64,000 nt of DNA from Bifidobacterium margollesii (GCF_002860355.1 NZ_NMWU01000011.1:58678-122677); one strand, 5' to 3'. Shown: positions 51,735 to 62,944, counted from the first letter of the stretch. Notes: generated by a model not told the origin, from the sequence alone. Numbers and translations: made by a program.

Positions 51735-51808
51735 TGCCCCCTCAGGGACTCGAACCCTGGACACGCGGATTAAGAGTCCGCTGCTCTAACCAACTGAGCT
51801 AAAGGGGC
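51735..51808 (-). tRNA. tRNA-Lys (anticodon CTT)
   Basis: Begins GCCCCTTTAGCTCAGTTGG; anticodon stem GCGGA/TCCGC with loop CTCTTAA gives CTT; T arm CAGGGTTCGAGTCCCTG; acceptor end AGGGGGC plus A. Confidence 0.97.
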
Positions 51809-51959
51809 AATTTCTCGCTGCGGTGTTCTCCGCAACGAGAGATAACTATACTCATATCAATCTTTTGCGCAAGCCACGGCGTGTCGCAAAGATTTTCAAG
51901 GGTTCCGGTTCGCCCGTCACAGCATCCAGCCAACGAACGAACCGGAGCAAACCGACGTC

Positions 51960-53477
51960 TCAGACGATCTTCGGCATCGGTGTGGTGAGCGACTTGGTCA
52001 GATTCACCTGAGCGATGCCGGAACCGGCGCGCACCTCCACCTTCTTCAGGGTCACGGTGCGCTCCTCGGCGGCAGCGGCGTCGTCGTCGGTCATGGTGGC
52101 GGGAGACTTCACCGCGCACACGGCGAAATCATTAAGATCACGCCCCACGCCGGCGACCAGCTCACGAGCGGCGTTCAGCGACTCCTCGAATCCCGGCTTG
52201 AACACCACGCGTTCGGCCGGCACGCCATAGGCGTTGGCCGCGATCCAACGCACGGTGTCGACGATGTCCTCTCCCTTGCGGCTCTCCGGATTGGACGGCA
52301 CGCCAACGGCTTCAAGCGCGGTGACGAAATCGTCGATCTGACCGGTCAGACCGTCGCCGCCGTCGCGGAACAGGTTGCCGATGATCGGCTCGCGGAAGCC
52401 CAGCTCGGCGGCGGTCTCACGCAGCGCCGGAATCTGATCGTCCTCGCCGTCCCACAGGTTGACCAACGGGAAGGTGGGGATGCCCAGCTTCTCCAGACGG
52501 TTCACATGGAACGGGTAGCGCCACTGGCGGGCCGGATCGTCGCGCCAGGTGGTGGCGCGGGTCACGACCAGCGCGGCGGAGGGCCACTGGGCGCCGTATT
52601 CGCGCGAGGCGATGTCAAGCCACTTCTGGGCACCGGCGTCGGCGCCGTAACCGGCCTCGACCACCACCACGTCATGCAGTGCGCAGGCCAGCTCCACGCT
52701 GACCAGCGTCGGAATGCCGATGGACACGTTGGCGAACGGGCCGCCGTGCACGTACACGGGCGTGCCCTTGGAGGTCTCGGTGAGGGCAGGCTTGACGGCG
52801 TCGGCCAGAATGTTGGTGATGCGCCACAGATCGATGAACTCGCCGAAGGTCACCGGCTTGCCATCGAGGGTACCGGCGATCATCGCGGACACCCGCTCGC
52901 CGATCTCGTCCATGGAGCGGGAGAGCACCACGATCTGCATGAGCTCGCAGGTGGGGGTGAGCACCATCTTCTCGGGCACGTCGCCCTTGCCGTAGTCCAC
53001 GGCGACGGAGCGCAGCGAGCGCGACGGCACTTCGGAGACGCGCGGCACGAGCACGGTGTCGAGTTTGCCGTCGTCGATGGCCTTCTCGGCGAAGGAGACC
53101 AGCAGGTTCTGGGCGGCTTCGATCGCGCCCATTTCACCGCACAGGCCCCAGTCGATCAGCTCGGGATGGGTGAGGGAGGCCTTGCCGCCGCCGGAGGCGC
53201 CGCCCTTGGATCCGGCCGCGGTGATGCCCATGCTCGGCTGGCGCAGCACGGCGGTGGCGTCGATGCCGCGCTTGCGCAGCGCATCGATCAGCGCGATGGT
53301 GGTGGTGGTCTTGCCTTCGCCGCGGCTTGCCTTCAGCGGGGTGTCGGCGGTGACGAGCACCACTTTGCCGTGCTTGCGAGGCGCATCCGGATTGTTCTTC
53401 AGGTAGTCCAGATATCCGAAGGCGTCGATTTTCCTCACCAGACCGTACTGGCTGGTGAAATCCTCCACAGTAGCCAT
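51960..53477 (-). CDS. fhs: Formate--tetrahydrofolate ligase
   Basis: 505 residues. ATP + formate + THF to 10-formyl-THF, feeding purine synthesis; fits a bifidobacterium that makes formate. TPLKASRGEGKTTTTIALIDAL (P-loop GEGKTTT), RQPSMGITAAGSKGGASGGG, RSMDEIGERV, HGGPFANVSIG, EAGYGADAG and ENGINE-equivalent PLVNLWDGED segments. Shorter than the 555-residue classical enzyme, a compact form common in actinobacteria. AGGAG lies before ATG 53477. Confidence 0.95.
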   Translation of the reverse strand: MATVEDFTSQYGLVRKIDAFGYLDYLKNNPDAPRKHGKVVLVTADTPLKASRGEGKTTTTIALIDALRKRGIDATAVLRQPSMGITAAGSKGGASGGGKASLTHPELIDWGLCGEMGAIEAAQNLLVSFAEKAIDDGKLDTVLVPRVSEVPSRSLRSVAVDYGKGDVPEKMVLTPTCELMQIVVLSRSMDEIGERVSAMIAGTLDGKPVTFGEFIDLWRITNILADAVKPALTETSKGTPVYVHGGPFANVSIGIPTLVSVELACALHDVVVVEAGYGADAGAQKWLDIASREYGAQWPSAALVVTRATTWRDDPARQWRYPFHVNRLEKLGIPTFPLVNLWDGEDDQIPALRETAAELGFREPIIGNLFRDGGDGLTGQIDDFVTALEAVGVPSNPESRKGEDIVDTVRWIAANAYGVPAERVVFKPGFEESLNAARELVAGVGRDLNDFAVCAVKSPATMTDDDAAAAEERTVTLKKVEVRAGSGIAQVNLTKSLTTPMPKIV

Positions 53478-53898
53478 AATTCTCCTATTCTTTCGCTGTC
53501 GATTCTTTCGCCGTCGTTTTTCGCGGTCAAAGCGTCGGCGACGTCGGCCGAATCAATCACGCCACCGAAGCAAAGCCGCAGCCCTCCGACATCACCAGCC
53601 TACCGCCCGGTGTTCCGGAACAGGTACGGCAGATCGAGTCAGACCAAATCACCCGGAATCCGACCGGGATCGCGCGGAAGAGACGGATATACCACCCGAC
53701 CGAAAACCAAGACCACCCGGGATCAACCCACGCGAGACGGATATGCCGTCCGACCGTAAGACAGTGTCCGGCGTGCCGGACGCGTGGCCGAACGGCCTTG
53801 AGTGTGTCGGACGGCATATCCGTCTCGCGCCCCGAACGAACTGGCCCCAAGCAAACCGACCGAAACGCTGGAACACCCCGGCCGGAACACCGGACCGA
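53478..53898. other. 421-base spacer between fhs and pepD
   Basis: No gene. It contains a GACGGATAT...CGACCG motif at about 53677-53702, repeated at 53736-53755 and inverted at 53806-53825, forming the large inverted repeat listed next. Open frames across it are shadows of that repeat. The promoter of fhs (minus strand) should lie at its left end; no clear box was identified. Confidence 0.6.
53731..53829. repeat. 99-bp element with perfect 24-bp inverted arms and two inner hairpins
   Basis: Arms 53731-53754 and 53806-53829 are exact complements beginning CGCGAGACGGATATGCCG. Inside are GTCCGGC-GT-GCCGGAC and GGCCG-AA-CGGCC, so the single strand would fold into a three-way junction. No T run follows. 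Confidence 0.85.
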
Positions 53899-55494
53899 TC
53901 AGTTGTCGGAAAGGTGGAAATCGTTGCGCATGTTCATGCTGGCGACGTACAGCACGTCGTTCAGCAGCGCGTCGGTCTCCTTCTTGAGCTGATCGGCCAT
54001 GGTCTGGTTGGCGGCGGCGAGGATGTCCCTCACCTCCGGGTTGCGGGTCGCCGCGATGATCGCGTCGGCGTCGCGCACTTCCTCGGCGGCCTCCTCCGCA
54101 TCGGCGTAATCGTCAAGATCGACGGGATTCTCGTCGAGGCGGACCACCTGTTCGTCGGCCGCGGCGATCATACGATGGCCGAGTCCGCCGGTTTTCTCCT
54201 GATACCGGTCGATCAGCGAGGAGGTGGCGGCGAAGTTCGCGTCGGCAAGCGCGGCGATGAGACGGTTGGCCCAGTAGAAGTTGTCGGAGTCCACATGATC
54301 GGTGGTGTCGGCGAGGTATGCGGGGGTGACGTTCACGTTCGCGTAGAACGGCACGAGGGTGTTGAACGGGTTGGATCCGTAGGCCATCCACTGGATGGAC
54401 CGGCAGGATTCGGGACGGTAGGGGCGGATCTGCATGACAGCGAGCTGGCTCTGGCGGTTGATGCCGATGGGCCGCAGGCTGCCGCGCGTGTGTTCGTCGC
54501 CGAGCGTGCCGTACGGATCGTACGGGGTGCCCTGATAGTGGGAGCTGAGGACGTATTTCACGTCTTCGATGGTGATTTTGCGCTCGGGCTGACGGGCCCA
54601 CGGAATGTCGTCGCTGTCGGGACGGTGGGCGGCATCGAGGCCGTCCCACACTTCGTCGTACGGGTTGAGGAACCGCTGCATGAACCATGCGCGCGGCGTG
54701 TTGTAGACGTGGTCTCGGTCGGAGTGGGAGCCGAAGGCGTCACGCGGGTTGAAGGGGCTGACGTCTTCGACGGCGAGGTCGAGATGGTTGCGTTCGATGA
54801 ACTCGTCGAGATCGGCGGAGCACATATGGTCCGTCTGATCGCCGAGGGCGTCTTCCAGATCGAATTCGTCGATGCCGAGCTGATTCGGCATGGTCACGTA
54901 GGCGTCGTCGGGCACGCGCTTGGCGATCCAGTGGTGGCCTCCCACGGTTTCGAGCCACCAGATCTCGTTGACGTCGCTGAAGGCGATGCCGTTCATCTCG
55001 TAGGTGCCGTACTGTTCGAGCAGCGAGCCGAGGCGCTGCACGCCTTCGCGGGCGGAGTGGATGTAGGGCAGCACGATGGTGAGGAGGTCTTCTTCGCCGA
55101 TGCCGCCGGGGACTTCGGGCTCGTAGCCGGGCTCGCCTTCGGTGCCGCGGGCGGGGACGAGTTCGACGAACGGGTCGGCGCCGAGCACGCGCTCGTTGGT
55201 GGTGAGGGTTTCGGTGGCGCTCATCGCCACGTTGGCTTCGTTGACGCCGGCCTCGCCCCAGATGCCTTCCCTGAGGTTCGCGTTGGGTACGGAGGTGTAC
55301 TGCATGGGATCGTCGGGCAGGTCGATCTCGACGTGACTGATGACCGAACGGTATTTGCGCGGCTGGTCCTCCGGTTTGACGACGACGAACCTCTTGGGGG
55401 TGAATTCCCCCTGCTGGGAGTCCTCGTTGCGGGCGATGATGGTGGATCCGTCATAGCTGGCGTTCTTGCCGACCAGAATGGTGGTGCAGGACAT
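53899..55494 (-). CDS. pepD: C69-family dipeptidase PepD
   Basis: 531 residues. The catalytic Cys is residue 3 ([25 protein letters not shown], shown in pieces: [21 protein letters not shown]), the N-terminal nucleophile of this Ntn family after Met/Ser removal. [30 protein letters not shown]-like [18 protein letters not shown] and [13 protein letters not shown]-like segments support it. Cytoplasmic peptide recycling. AAGGAGAAC lies 13 bases upstream of ATG 55494. Same direction as the YbhB-like gene 52 bases upstream, possibly one transcript. Confidence 0.93.
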   Translation of the reverse strand: MSCTTILVGKNASYDGSTIIARNEDSQQGEFTPKRFVVVKPEDQPRKYRSVISHVEIDLPDDPMQYTSVPNANLREGIWGEAGVNEANVAMSATETLTTNERVLGADPFVELVPARGTEGEPGYEPEVPGGIGEEDLLTIVLPYIHSAREGVQRLGSLLEQYGTYEMNGIAFSDVNEIWWLETVGGHHWIAKRVPDDAYVTMPNQLGIDEFDLEDALGDQTDHMCSADLDEFIERNHLDLAVEDVSPFNPRDAFGSHSDRDHVYNTPRAWFMQRFLNPYDEVWDGLDAAHRPDSDDIPWARQPERKITIEDVKYVLSSHYQGTPYDPYGTLGDEHTRGSLRPIGINRQSQLAVMQIRPYRPESCRSIQWMAYGSNPFNTLVPFYANVNVTPAYLADTTDHVDSDNFYWANRLIAALADANFAATSSLIDRYQEKTGGLGHRMIAAADEQVVRLDENPVDLDDYADAEEAAEEVRDADAIIAATRNPEVRDILAAANQTMADQLKKETDALLNDVLYVASMNMRNDFHLSDN

Positions 55495-55546
55495 GATGTG
55501 CTGATGTTCTCCTTCGAAGATGATTGCTGGGATATCCGTGCCGGGA

Positions 55547-56107
55547 TCAGGCTTTGCCGGTCAGGAAAATGGCGTCCTGATCGGGCGTGTCTCCGGCCAT
55601 GTTGGCGTTGCGCAGCGCGTGGATGAGTTCGTTCATCCAGAATCCGCCGTTCAGTCCGGGCAGCGGGTGCTTCGTGGCGTAGACGTGCAGGTAGTAGTCG
55701 TGGTCCTTGTCCGGCGGCTGCGGTCCGTTGTATCGCATGGTCGCGGCCGGATCGGTGCCGCCGACGAACCGCGAGGCCTGCGAGGTGCGGCCCTGCAATG
55801 CTTCGGGGACCATGGCGACCATCTGCCGGGAGAAGTCCGGGGGAATCTGCAGTGCGTGGGAATCGTTGAAGTCGTACATCAGCGCGTCGATCGGCAGATT
55901 GGCGACCGTCCAGTGGATCCATTCGAATCCGCAGACGGGGATGGAGTCGGGGTCGGTGAACGTCCAGTGCAGGTACCGGGCTTCGGGATTCACGTCGTCG
56001 ACGTAGAAGGGGAAGGAGACGACGGGAACGCCGGCGGCGATGTACTCGGGATCGGCGGCCTTGGCGAACACATCGGGAATCACGGTGAAATCGGCTGAAA
56101 TCTTCAT
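55547..56107 (-). CDS. YbhB/YbcL (PEBP/Raf kinase inhibitor-like) family protein
   Basis: 186 residues from ATG 56107. PEBP pattern: [23 protein letters not shown] (DPD ligand-pocket motif), [12 protein letters not shown] (HW), [24 protein letters not shown] (GPxPPDxxHxY) with terminal LNGGF segment. Cytoplasmic, no signal. Function of bacterial members is unsettled. TATGCT lies 6 bases upstream (leaderless). The open frame extends to 56236 without a ribosome site. Confidence 0.9.
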   Translation of the reverse strand: MKISADFTVIPDVFAKAADPEYIAAGVPVVSFPFYVDDVNPEARYLHWTFTDPDSIPVCGFEWIHWTVANLPIDALMYDFNDSHALQIPPDFSRQMVAMVPEALQGRTSQASRFVGGTDPAATMRYNGPQPPDKDHDYYLHVYATKHPLPGLNGGFWMNELIHALRNANMAGDTPDQDAIFLTGKA

Positions 56108-56192
56108 AGACCCAGCATAGAGCACCCGACCATGCATTCGGATGAACGAACCGTTTCGCGTATTCGCCATGATCCGGTCATTGCAGCAAACC

Positions 56193-56230
56193 AAAGCGGG
56201 CGATCGGTCGTTTCCGACGATCGCCCGCTC
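56193..56230 (-). terminator. Terminator of ptsI
   Basis: Minus strand AGCGGGCGATCG and CGATCGCCCGCT pair around TCGGAAACGAC and are followed by TTGGTTTG; 25 bases after the ptsI stop. Confidence 0.85.
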
Positions 56231-56254
56231 GATCAACTGCTCACCGTGACCCGA

Positions 56255-57910
56255 TCAGTCCTCCCAGTCGAGATGGTAGAAATCGCCGTCAAGGGCCTTG
56301 TCGGCCTTCTCGCGCGCGTCCTCGAGCGTCCATTCGGCGAGTTCGGCGCGGACGTCGTCGAGGGCGACGGGGGTCATCGACAGCGAGTTGACGCCGAGGC
56401 CGGCGAGCACCACGGCCAGATCGGGGTCGGCGGCGGCCTCGCCGCATACGCCGACCGGCATGCCGTACTTGTTGCCGGCGTCGGCGATGAGCTTGATGGC
56501 CCGCAGCACCGCCGGGTGCCATGCGGTCTGGTAGTTGGCGACCGATCCGAGCGTACGGTCGGCCGCAAGCGTGTACTGGGTCAGGTCGTTGGTGCCGATG
56601 GAGACGAAGTCGGCCACCTGAGCCACCTTGTCGGCCATCAGGGCGATGGACGGCACCTCGGCCATCACGCCCACCTTCTTGAGTCCGAAGCTCTTGCCGA
56701 GCTTGACGAAGTAGGCGGCTTCGCGTTCGTCGGCGACCATCGGAGCCATGACCCACAGGTCGGCTTCGGTCTTGGCATCGGCGGCGGCGAGGGCCTTGAG
56801 CTGGCCTTCGATAACGTCCTTGTGCACGCGCAGGGTGCGCAGACCACGCAGGCCGAGCGCCGGGTTGGGCTCGTCTTCGGGGGTGAGGAACGGCAGCGGC
56901 TTGTCGGCGCCGGCATCGAGCAGTCGGATCACGACCTTCTTGCCGGGGAAGCGCCCGAGCAGTTCGGCGTAGGCTTCGGTCTGCTCTTCCACGCTCGGCG
57001 GCTCGGCGTTGCCGAGGAACAGGAATTCGGTACGGAACAGGCCCACGCCTTCGGCACCGTATTCGAGCGCGGGCTCGGCGTCGGCGGGCTTGCCCACGTT
57101 GGCGAGCAGCGGGATGTGGGCGCCGTCCTTGAATGCGCCGGGCTTGCCGCGCAGTTCCTTGGCCTTGGCGGCCTTGGCCTTGGCCTGTTCGGCGGCGGCG
57201 ATCTGCGCGTCGGTGGGCTTGGTGGTGATGGTGCCGTTGGCGGCATTGACGATCACGGATTCGCCATCGGTGAGGTCGTCGGCGCCGGCAGCGGAGACGA
57301 CGGCCACGATGCCGCGGGCGCGGGCCAGAATGGCGGTGTGCGAGGTGGGACCGCCCTGCGAGGTGACGATGGCGAGGGTCTTGCTCAGGTCAAGCGTGGC
57401 GGTGTCCGCGGGGGAAAGATCCTCGGCCACGAGCACGAATGGGGTTTCGCTGTACGGCACGCCGGGAGCGGGCACACCCATCAGATCGGCGATCACGCGC
57501 TGACCGACGTCGTGCAGATCGGCCGCACGCTCGGCCTGATATCCGCCGAGGGCCTTGAACATGGCCTCGACGGCGGCGAAGCCTTCGAGCACGGCTCGCT
57601 CGGCGGTCTTGCCGCCGGTGATGAGGTTGGCGATGTTCTGCGCCAGCGACGGGTCGGAGGCGAACATGGAGATGGCCTGCAGGATCGGGGCCGCCTTCTT
57701 GGCGCCTTCATCGCCGTTGGCGGCTTCCTCCGCGCGCTTGCGCAGATCGGCGTTCACCACGGCCAAAGCACCGGCGGCACGCTTGATTTCGACTTCGGCG
57801 GGCACGCTTTCGGAACGCGGGGTATCCGCAGGCTCCGGCAATGCGGCGGCCATGCGGATGACGGGTCCGACCGCGACGCCGCGGCCGATGCCAACACCTG
57901 TGATTTCCAT
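56255..57910 (-). CDS. ptsI: PTS enzyme I (phosphoenolpyruvate-protein phosphotransferase)
   Basis: 551 residues from ATG 57910 (AAGGAGAATCCTC upstream). Starts phosphoryl transfer from PEP to HPr for all PTS sugars. Active-site His in GGPTSHTAILARARGI (about residue 183); PEP-binding domain with GLFRTEFLFL, LLDAGADKPLPFL, GLRGLR, MAPMVADEREA, FVSIGTNDLTQYTLAADR and the GVCGEAAADP Cys. Divergent from ptsH, an arrangement that puts both general PTS genes on one 248-base control region. Confidence 0.96.
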   Translation of the reverse strand: MEITGVGIGRGVAVGPVIRMAAALPEPADTPRSESVPAEVEIKRAAGALAVVNADLRKRAEEAANGDEGAKKAAPILQAISMFASDPSLAQNIANLITGGKTAERAVLEGFAAVEAMFKALGGYQAERAADLHDVGQRVIADLMGVPAPGVPYSETPFVLVAEDLSPADTATLDLSKTLAIVTSQGGPTSHTAILARARGIVAVVSAAGADDLTDGESVIVNAANGTITTKPTDAQIAAAEQAKAKAAKAKELRGKPGAFKDGAHIPLLANVGKPADAEPALEYGAEGVGLFRTEFLFLGNAEPPSVEEQTEAYAELLGRFPGKKVVIRLLDAGADKPLPFLTPEDEPNPALGLRGLRTLRVHKDVIEGQLKALAAADAKTEADLWVMAPMVADEREAAYFVKLGKSFGLKKVGVMAEVPSIALMADKVAQVADFVSIGTNDLTQYTLAADRTLGSVANYQTAWHPAVLRAIKLIADAGNKYGMPVGVCGEAAADPDLAVVLAGLGVNSLSMTPVALDDVRAELAEWTLEDAREKADKALDGDFYHLDWED

Positions 57911-58092
57911 GAGGATTCTCCTTTTTTCGTTGTTGGTTTGTACCATTCGTCGCCACGAATCTCTCGTCGCCACGAACGCCGGCAAACGGATGAACCGCCG
58001 TCGGAAAGCTTTTCTGAAAAAAATTAATTTATATCTTATTTTCCACGACAGACCAAGGGTAATCGTTTTCTGAATTTAGTCTGAGGGTGGGC

Positions 58093-58098
58093 TATAAT
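58093..58098 (+). promoter_or_regulatory. -10 box of ptsH
   Basis: TATAAT 61 bases before ATG 58159, in TGGGCTATAAT; no good -35. The AT-rich stretch at 58018-58050 probably holds the ptsI promoter on the other strand. Confidence 0.55.
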
Positions 58099-58158
58099 CA
58101 TCGACGAGCGGTGATTATCCACCGCAATTCCCCATGAATCTAACGAAGGAGCGTCATC

Positions 58159-58419
58159 ATGGTTACCCGCACAGCAGTCATCAATGATCCGGTTGGCATC
58201 CACGCCCGTCCGGCCGCGCAGTTCGTTCAGGCCGTCACGGCGTCCGGCTGCACCGTCACCATCGCCAAGGAGGGCGGCACCCCGGCCCCGGCCGGCTCCA
58301 TCCTGTCCGTCATGGGACTGGGCATCCAGCAGGGCGACACGGTGGTGCTCGAAGTCGAAGGCGACAACGCCGAGACCGTGGCCGATTCCCTCGTCGAAAC
58401 GCTGCTGGAGGCCGAATAA
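58159..58419 (+). CDS. ptsH: PTS phosphocarrier protein HPr
   Basis: 86 residues. Active His in VGIHARPAAQFVQ (residue 15). The regulatory Ser region is AGSILSVMGLGI, with Ser near residue 47 present. In actinobacteria HprK is usually absent; the HPr-kinase-like protein at 2242 is of a different, RiPP-related class, so I do not link them. AAGGAG lies before ATG 58159. Confidence 0.95.
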   Translation: MVTRTAVINDPVGIHARPAAQFVQAVTASGCTVTIAKEGGTPAPAGSILSVMGLGIQQGDTVVLEVEGDNAETVADSLVETLLEAE

Positions 58420-58448
58420 TCCGACTCCAGTCATCCGATGACCATTCA

Positions 58449-58475
58449 CGACCGCCTGAAGTATTCGGGCGGTCG
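58449..58475 (+). terminator. Terminator after ptsH
   Basis: CGACCGCCTGAA and TTCGGGCGGTCG pair around GTA, followed by TATTCTGTTCT; 30 bases after the stop. Confidence 0.75.
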
Positions 58476-58559
58476 TATTCTGTTCTGCGAACGAATTCGG
58501 CATCCGTGCATCCAATATCCGCGCATCCATCGGGACATGACAATCACCGGGAAGGACGT

Positions 58560-59690
58560 ATGGCCAGGAAAGCATCAACGGCATCTTCATCATCTATCCC
58601 CTCCATCGCCAATGTGGCCGCCTTGGCCGGAGTCTCCTCCGCCACGGTGTCCCGCGTATTGTCCGGCAAGCGCGTCAAGGATGACGACATCGACCGTCGC
58701 GTCCGTGAGGCCGCGCAACAGCTCCACTACGAGGTGAACCATGCGGCCAGAGCGCTGCGCTCCGACGCGGCAAACGCCGTCGGCCTGATCACGCCCGATG
58801 CCGGAGATCCGTTCGTCGCCGGAATCATCAATGAACTCGACCCTCTGCTGTGTGCGAAATCGACGCAGCTGCTGCTCGGCATCGGTTCCACGGCGGAATC
58901 GATGGAATGGCAGATCACCGCAATGGCGGCACGGCAGGTGGACGGACTGATCATTGCGGCCACGCCCAGCCTCGACCTTGCCGAAGTACTGGAACGGCAT
59001 GCCCAGCGCATCCCCATCGTGCAGATCGGCGGCGCCCAGCGACTGTTCTGCACCTCGATGATCGGCGTGGACAGCGCGGCCTCCATGACCGCGACGCTGC
59101 GTCATCTCGCCGATTCCGGCGCGCGGTCGGCCGCCTTCATCGACGACGGCCATCGTGCCGGAGCGTATCTGACCAACGGAGGAGGCGCCTTCGACGCAGG
59201 CGCCCTGAGCGCCGCGTTCACCGCGCAGACCAGCGATTTCGGCATATTCACACGACCAGAATGGAACATCGTCGATCGTGGCAAAGCCAGGTCCACGATG
59301 ACCGGCACCCCGGCCATGCGCATCGGATTCGATCACGCCATGAGACTGTTCGATGACGAAGCGAACGACATCACCACAACCACCGAAGACGCCGACGGAT
59401 TCCGACAGCGTCCGGAGGCGCTGATCTGCACCAACGACGCCATCGCCTTGGGTGCGATGTACGCACTGCATACGCTGGGACTGCGCATCCCGCAGGACGT
59501 GCGCATCGTCAGCCATGGCGACGCCCCACTCGCCGTGGCCGCCATGCCGCAGCTGACGTCCCAGCAACCGCCTATTCGGCAGATCGCCACCGAGGCGATG
59601 CGGCTGATGGCCGCGAATCGTGACTGCCCGTCCCATGTCTTCCTCCCTTCGCGTCTCGTCGTCCGTGAATCCACCCGTCAGATCAGGTGA
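58560..59690 (+). CDS. LacI-family regulator, probably of the beta-glucoside PTS
   Basis: 376 residues from ATG 58560 (GGAAGGA 5 bases upstream). Helix-turn-helix IPSIANVAALAGVSSATVSRVLSG with hinge NHAARALRSDAAN. Sensor domain NAVGLITPDAGDPFVAGII, ALICTNDAIALGA. The FIDDGHRAGAYLTNGGG region is divergent. Convergent with the HAD gene (stops overlap by 13 bases) and located beside the 6-phospho-beta-glucosidase/PTS locus, which it may control; ligand inferred only. Confidence 0.88.
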   Translation: MARKASTASSSSIPSIANVAALAGVSSATVSRVLSGKRVKDDDIDRRVREAAQQLHYEVNHAARALRSDAANAVGLITPDAGDPFVAGIINELDPLLCAKSTQLLLGIGSTAESMEWQITAMAARQVDGLIIAATPSLDLAEVLERHAQRIPIVQIGGAQRLFCTSMIGVDSAASMTATLRHLADSGARSAAFIDDGHRAGAYLTNGGGAFDAGALSAAFTAQTSDFGIFTRPEWNIVDRGKARSTMTGTPAMRIGFDHAMRLFDDEANDITTTTEDADGFRQRPEALICTNDAIALGAMYALHTLGLRIPQDVRIVSHGDAPLAVAAMPQLTSQQPPIRQIATEAMRLMAANRDCPSHVFLPSRLVVRESTRQIR

Positions 59691-60532
59691 AGCCGTTCGA
59701 AAGCCTTTCGGATACCGCCATCATCAACGTCGTCGGTGGTGAAATCGGCGACGCACTTGACGGAATCCGTGCCGTTGCCCATGGCCACGGCGGTGCCGGC
59801 CGCCTCCAGCATGGGCAGATCGTTGTCGCTGTCGCCGATGGCCACGGTATCGCCCATCGGAATGTCCATCAGTGCGGCGACTTCGCGTAGCGCCGACCCC
59901 TTGGTCACGCCGGGGATCATCACCTCGCCGTTGACCTTCGCGAACGCGCCCATCGATCCGTTGATCGTCACCAGATCGTCGCCGAGCGCACGGCGAACAT
60001 CGTCCACGGAAAGGTCGTCGTCGTCCGACGCCAGGAACGTGCCCTTGCTGGCGGGCACCAATTCACCAATATCCCAGCCGAGCTCGTCGGCCTCCTTCCG
60101 ACTGCCGTCGATGTCGTGCCAACGAGACAGTTCCTCCTCCGACTCGCTGAATCTGGCGAACACCATCAGTCGTTTCAGATAGCCGGGAGTGGCCCACATG
60201 CCCTTGGACGACTGCCACAGATAGTCCACGCCCAACCTGTCGAATACGGCGGTGGCGCGAGTCACGACGTCCGGCTTGATGAACCGTTCGCCGCACAGCA
60301 TGCCATCCACCTCGATATAGGCGCCGGACACGGCGATGAGACCATCGAATCCAACGCCCAGGATGTGTCCTTCGATCTCCGAGCTCGCACGACCGGTGCA
60401 GATCATCACCAGATGCCCCTTGGCTCGGGCCGCTTTCACCGCCTGCGCCGCATCCGCCGGAATATGATGAGTCCGACCGACCAGCGTGCCGTCGATGTCC
60501 AGCAGAATCAGCCGGCGCAACATCGGTGACAT
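59678..60532 (-). CDS. Cof-type HAD-IIB phosphatase
   Basis: 284 residues from ATG 60532 (AAGGGAGGG). Motif I LILLDIDGTLVGRTH (nucleophile Asp and acid/base Asp), motif II MICTGRASSE, motif III Lys in VTKGSALREV, motif IV VAIGDSDNDLPML. The C2 cap spans residues about 85-195. Likely a sugar-phosphate phosphatase. It lies downstream of the 6-phospho-beta-glucosidase (79 bases), perhaps in one transcript. Confidence 0.9.
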   Translation of the reverse strand: MSPMLRRLILLDIDGTLVGRTHHIPADAAQAVKAARAKGHLVMICTGRASSEIEGHILGVGFDGLIAVSGAYIEVDGMLCGERFIKPDVVTRATAVFDRLGVDYLWQSSKGMWATPGYLKRLMVFARFSESEEELSRWHDIDGSRKEADELGWDIGELVPASKGTFLASDDDDLSVDDVRRALGDDLVTINGSMGAFAKVNGEVMIPGVTKGSALREVAALMDIPMGDTVAIGDSDNDLPMLEAAGTAVAMGNGTDSVKCVADFTTDDVDDGGIRKAFERLHLI

Positions 60533-60611
60533 CAGCCCTCCCTTCCTAAAGCACCTCGGCAAAAGCACGTAAGCGGGGCGAAACATATCCGTCCCGCCCC
60601 GCGCGTGATAT

Positions 60612-62087
<1,476 letters not shown>

Positions 62088-62128
62088 TCACAGCCCGCTG
62101 CATGCGGCAGAGGCAGGGACACGACTGG

Positions 62129-62446
62129 TTACTTGGCCTGATCGGCGATCTTCTTGTAGAGACCGATCATTTCCACGGCCATGGCTCGGAAGACCTCGGC
62201 GGCCATCATCTGGTCCTCGACGTGGATGAGCAGCAGACCGACCGGAACCGAGTTGCCGGCCGCCTCCTACTGAACGAGCTTGGAATGCACCGTGTGTCCT
62301 TCGCGGTAGCTGGCGTCGCCCGAGTCGATGAGCTTCTGGGCGCCGTCGAAATCACCTTCCTTGGCCGTGTTGATGGCCTCGAGGTAGTCGGACTTCGCGC
62401 TGCCGGCGGCGGTGATGAGCTGGAAGCAAGTGGTTTCCATATCCAT
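62129..62446 (-). pseudogene. PTS lactose/cellobiose-type IIA with an internal amber codon
   Basis: Start ATG 62446 after AGGAGAACGCC. Codons 1-59 (MDMETTCFQLITAAGSAKSD ... HTVHSKLVQ) are standard IIA-lac/cel. Codon 60 is TAG (62269-62267) where EAAG-containing relatives have Gln or another sense codon; translation would otherwise continue E-A-A-G-N-S-V-P-V-G-L-L-L-I-H-V-E-D-Q-M-M to a TAA at 62131-62129. The phosphorylated His and metal-binding Asp of this family are in IHVED (codons 75 and 78), behind the amber, so the truncated product cannot carry phosphate. No other damage is visible, so the mutation looks recent. Confidence 0.9.
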
Positions 62447-62483
62447 GGCGTTCTCCTGTGTCATCGTGATCGTCTCGCTTCCG

Positions 62484-62783
62484 TCACTTGCCGGCGAGCT
62501 TGAGGGCGAAGTCCAGCACGTTGCTGCCACGGGCCATGCCGTAGTCCTGCGGGGCGATGACCTCCACCGGCTTGGCGGGGAATTCCTTCTTGACGTCCTT
62601 GAGCATGTAGCGCACCTGCGGTCCGAGCAGGATGACGTCGGCATCCTGGGCGTTGGTTTCGAGGGTGGAGACGGGCATGGCGGAGATGTCGGCGTCCATG
62701 CCGCGCTCGGCGGCCGCGTCCTGCATCTTCTTGACCAGAATGCTGGTGGACATGCCATCGCTGCAGCACAGTACGATCTTCAT
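62484..62783 (-). CDS. PTS lactose/cellobiose-type IIB
   Basis: 99 residues from ATG 62783 (AAGGAGAAC). MKIVLCCSDGMSTSILVKKM carries the phosphorylatable Cys (second C of LCC, CSxGMST pattern). Ends FALKLAGK. Complete by length (usual about 100). Gap of 37 bases to the IIA start. Confidence 0.93.
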   Translation of the reverse strand: MKIVLCCSDGMSTSILVKKMQDAAAERGMDADISAMPVSTLETNAQDADVILLGPQVRYMLKDVKKEFPAKPVEVIAPQDYGMARGSNVLDFALKLAGK

Positions 62784-62910
62784 GATGTTCTCCTTGGTCT
62801 GACGGGCCCGCATCACTGCGGCGCCACGTCGATGTGGTTGGGTTCCCGAACGTCGCACGTCCGGGGATTGCTTTTCTGATATTCAGTTATGGATTCGTCA
62901 ATCGGGGTTT

Positions 62911-62944
62911 GCGACGTCTCCGAAATCGATGTCGGAGACGTCGC
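62911..62944 (-). other. 13-bp hairpin between IIC and IIB
   Basis: GCGACGTCTCCGA and TCGGAGACGTCGC pair perfectly around 8 bases. It lies 75 bases after the IIC stop codon and 128 bases before IIB. No T run, so a message-stabilising or attenuating structure is more likely than a full terminator. Confidence 0.8.

Noticed and set aside
53455-55626. 723-codon plus-strand frame opposite pepD
   Set aside because: Val/Gly/His-rich shadow; pepD carries the N-terminal nucleophile Cys and family segments.
56132-58027. 631-codon plus-strand frame opposite ptsI
   Set aside because: Shadow of ptsI, whose active-site His and PEP-binding motifs are unmistakable.
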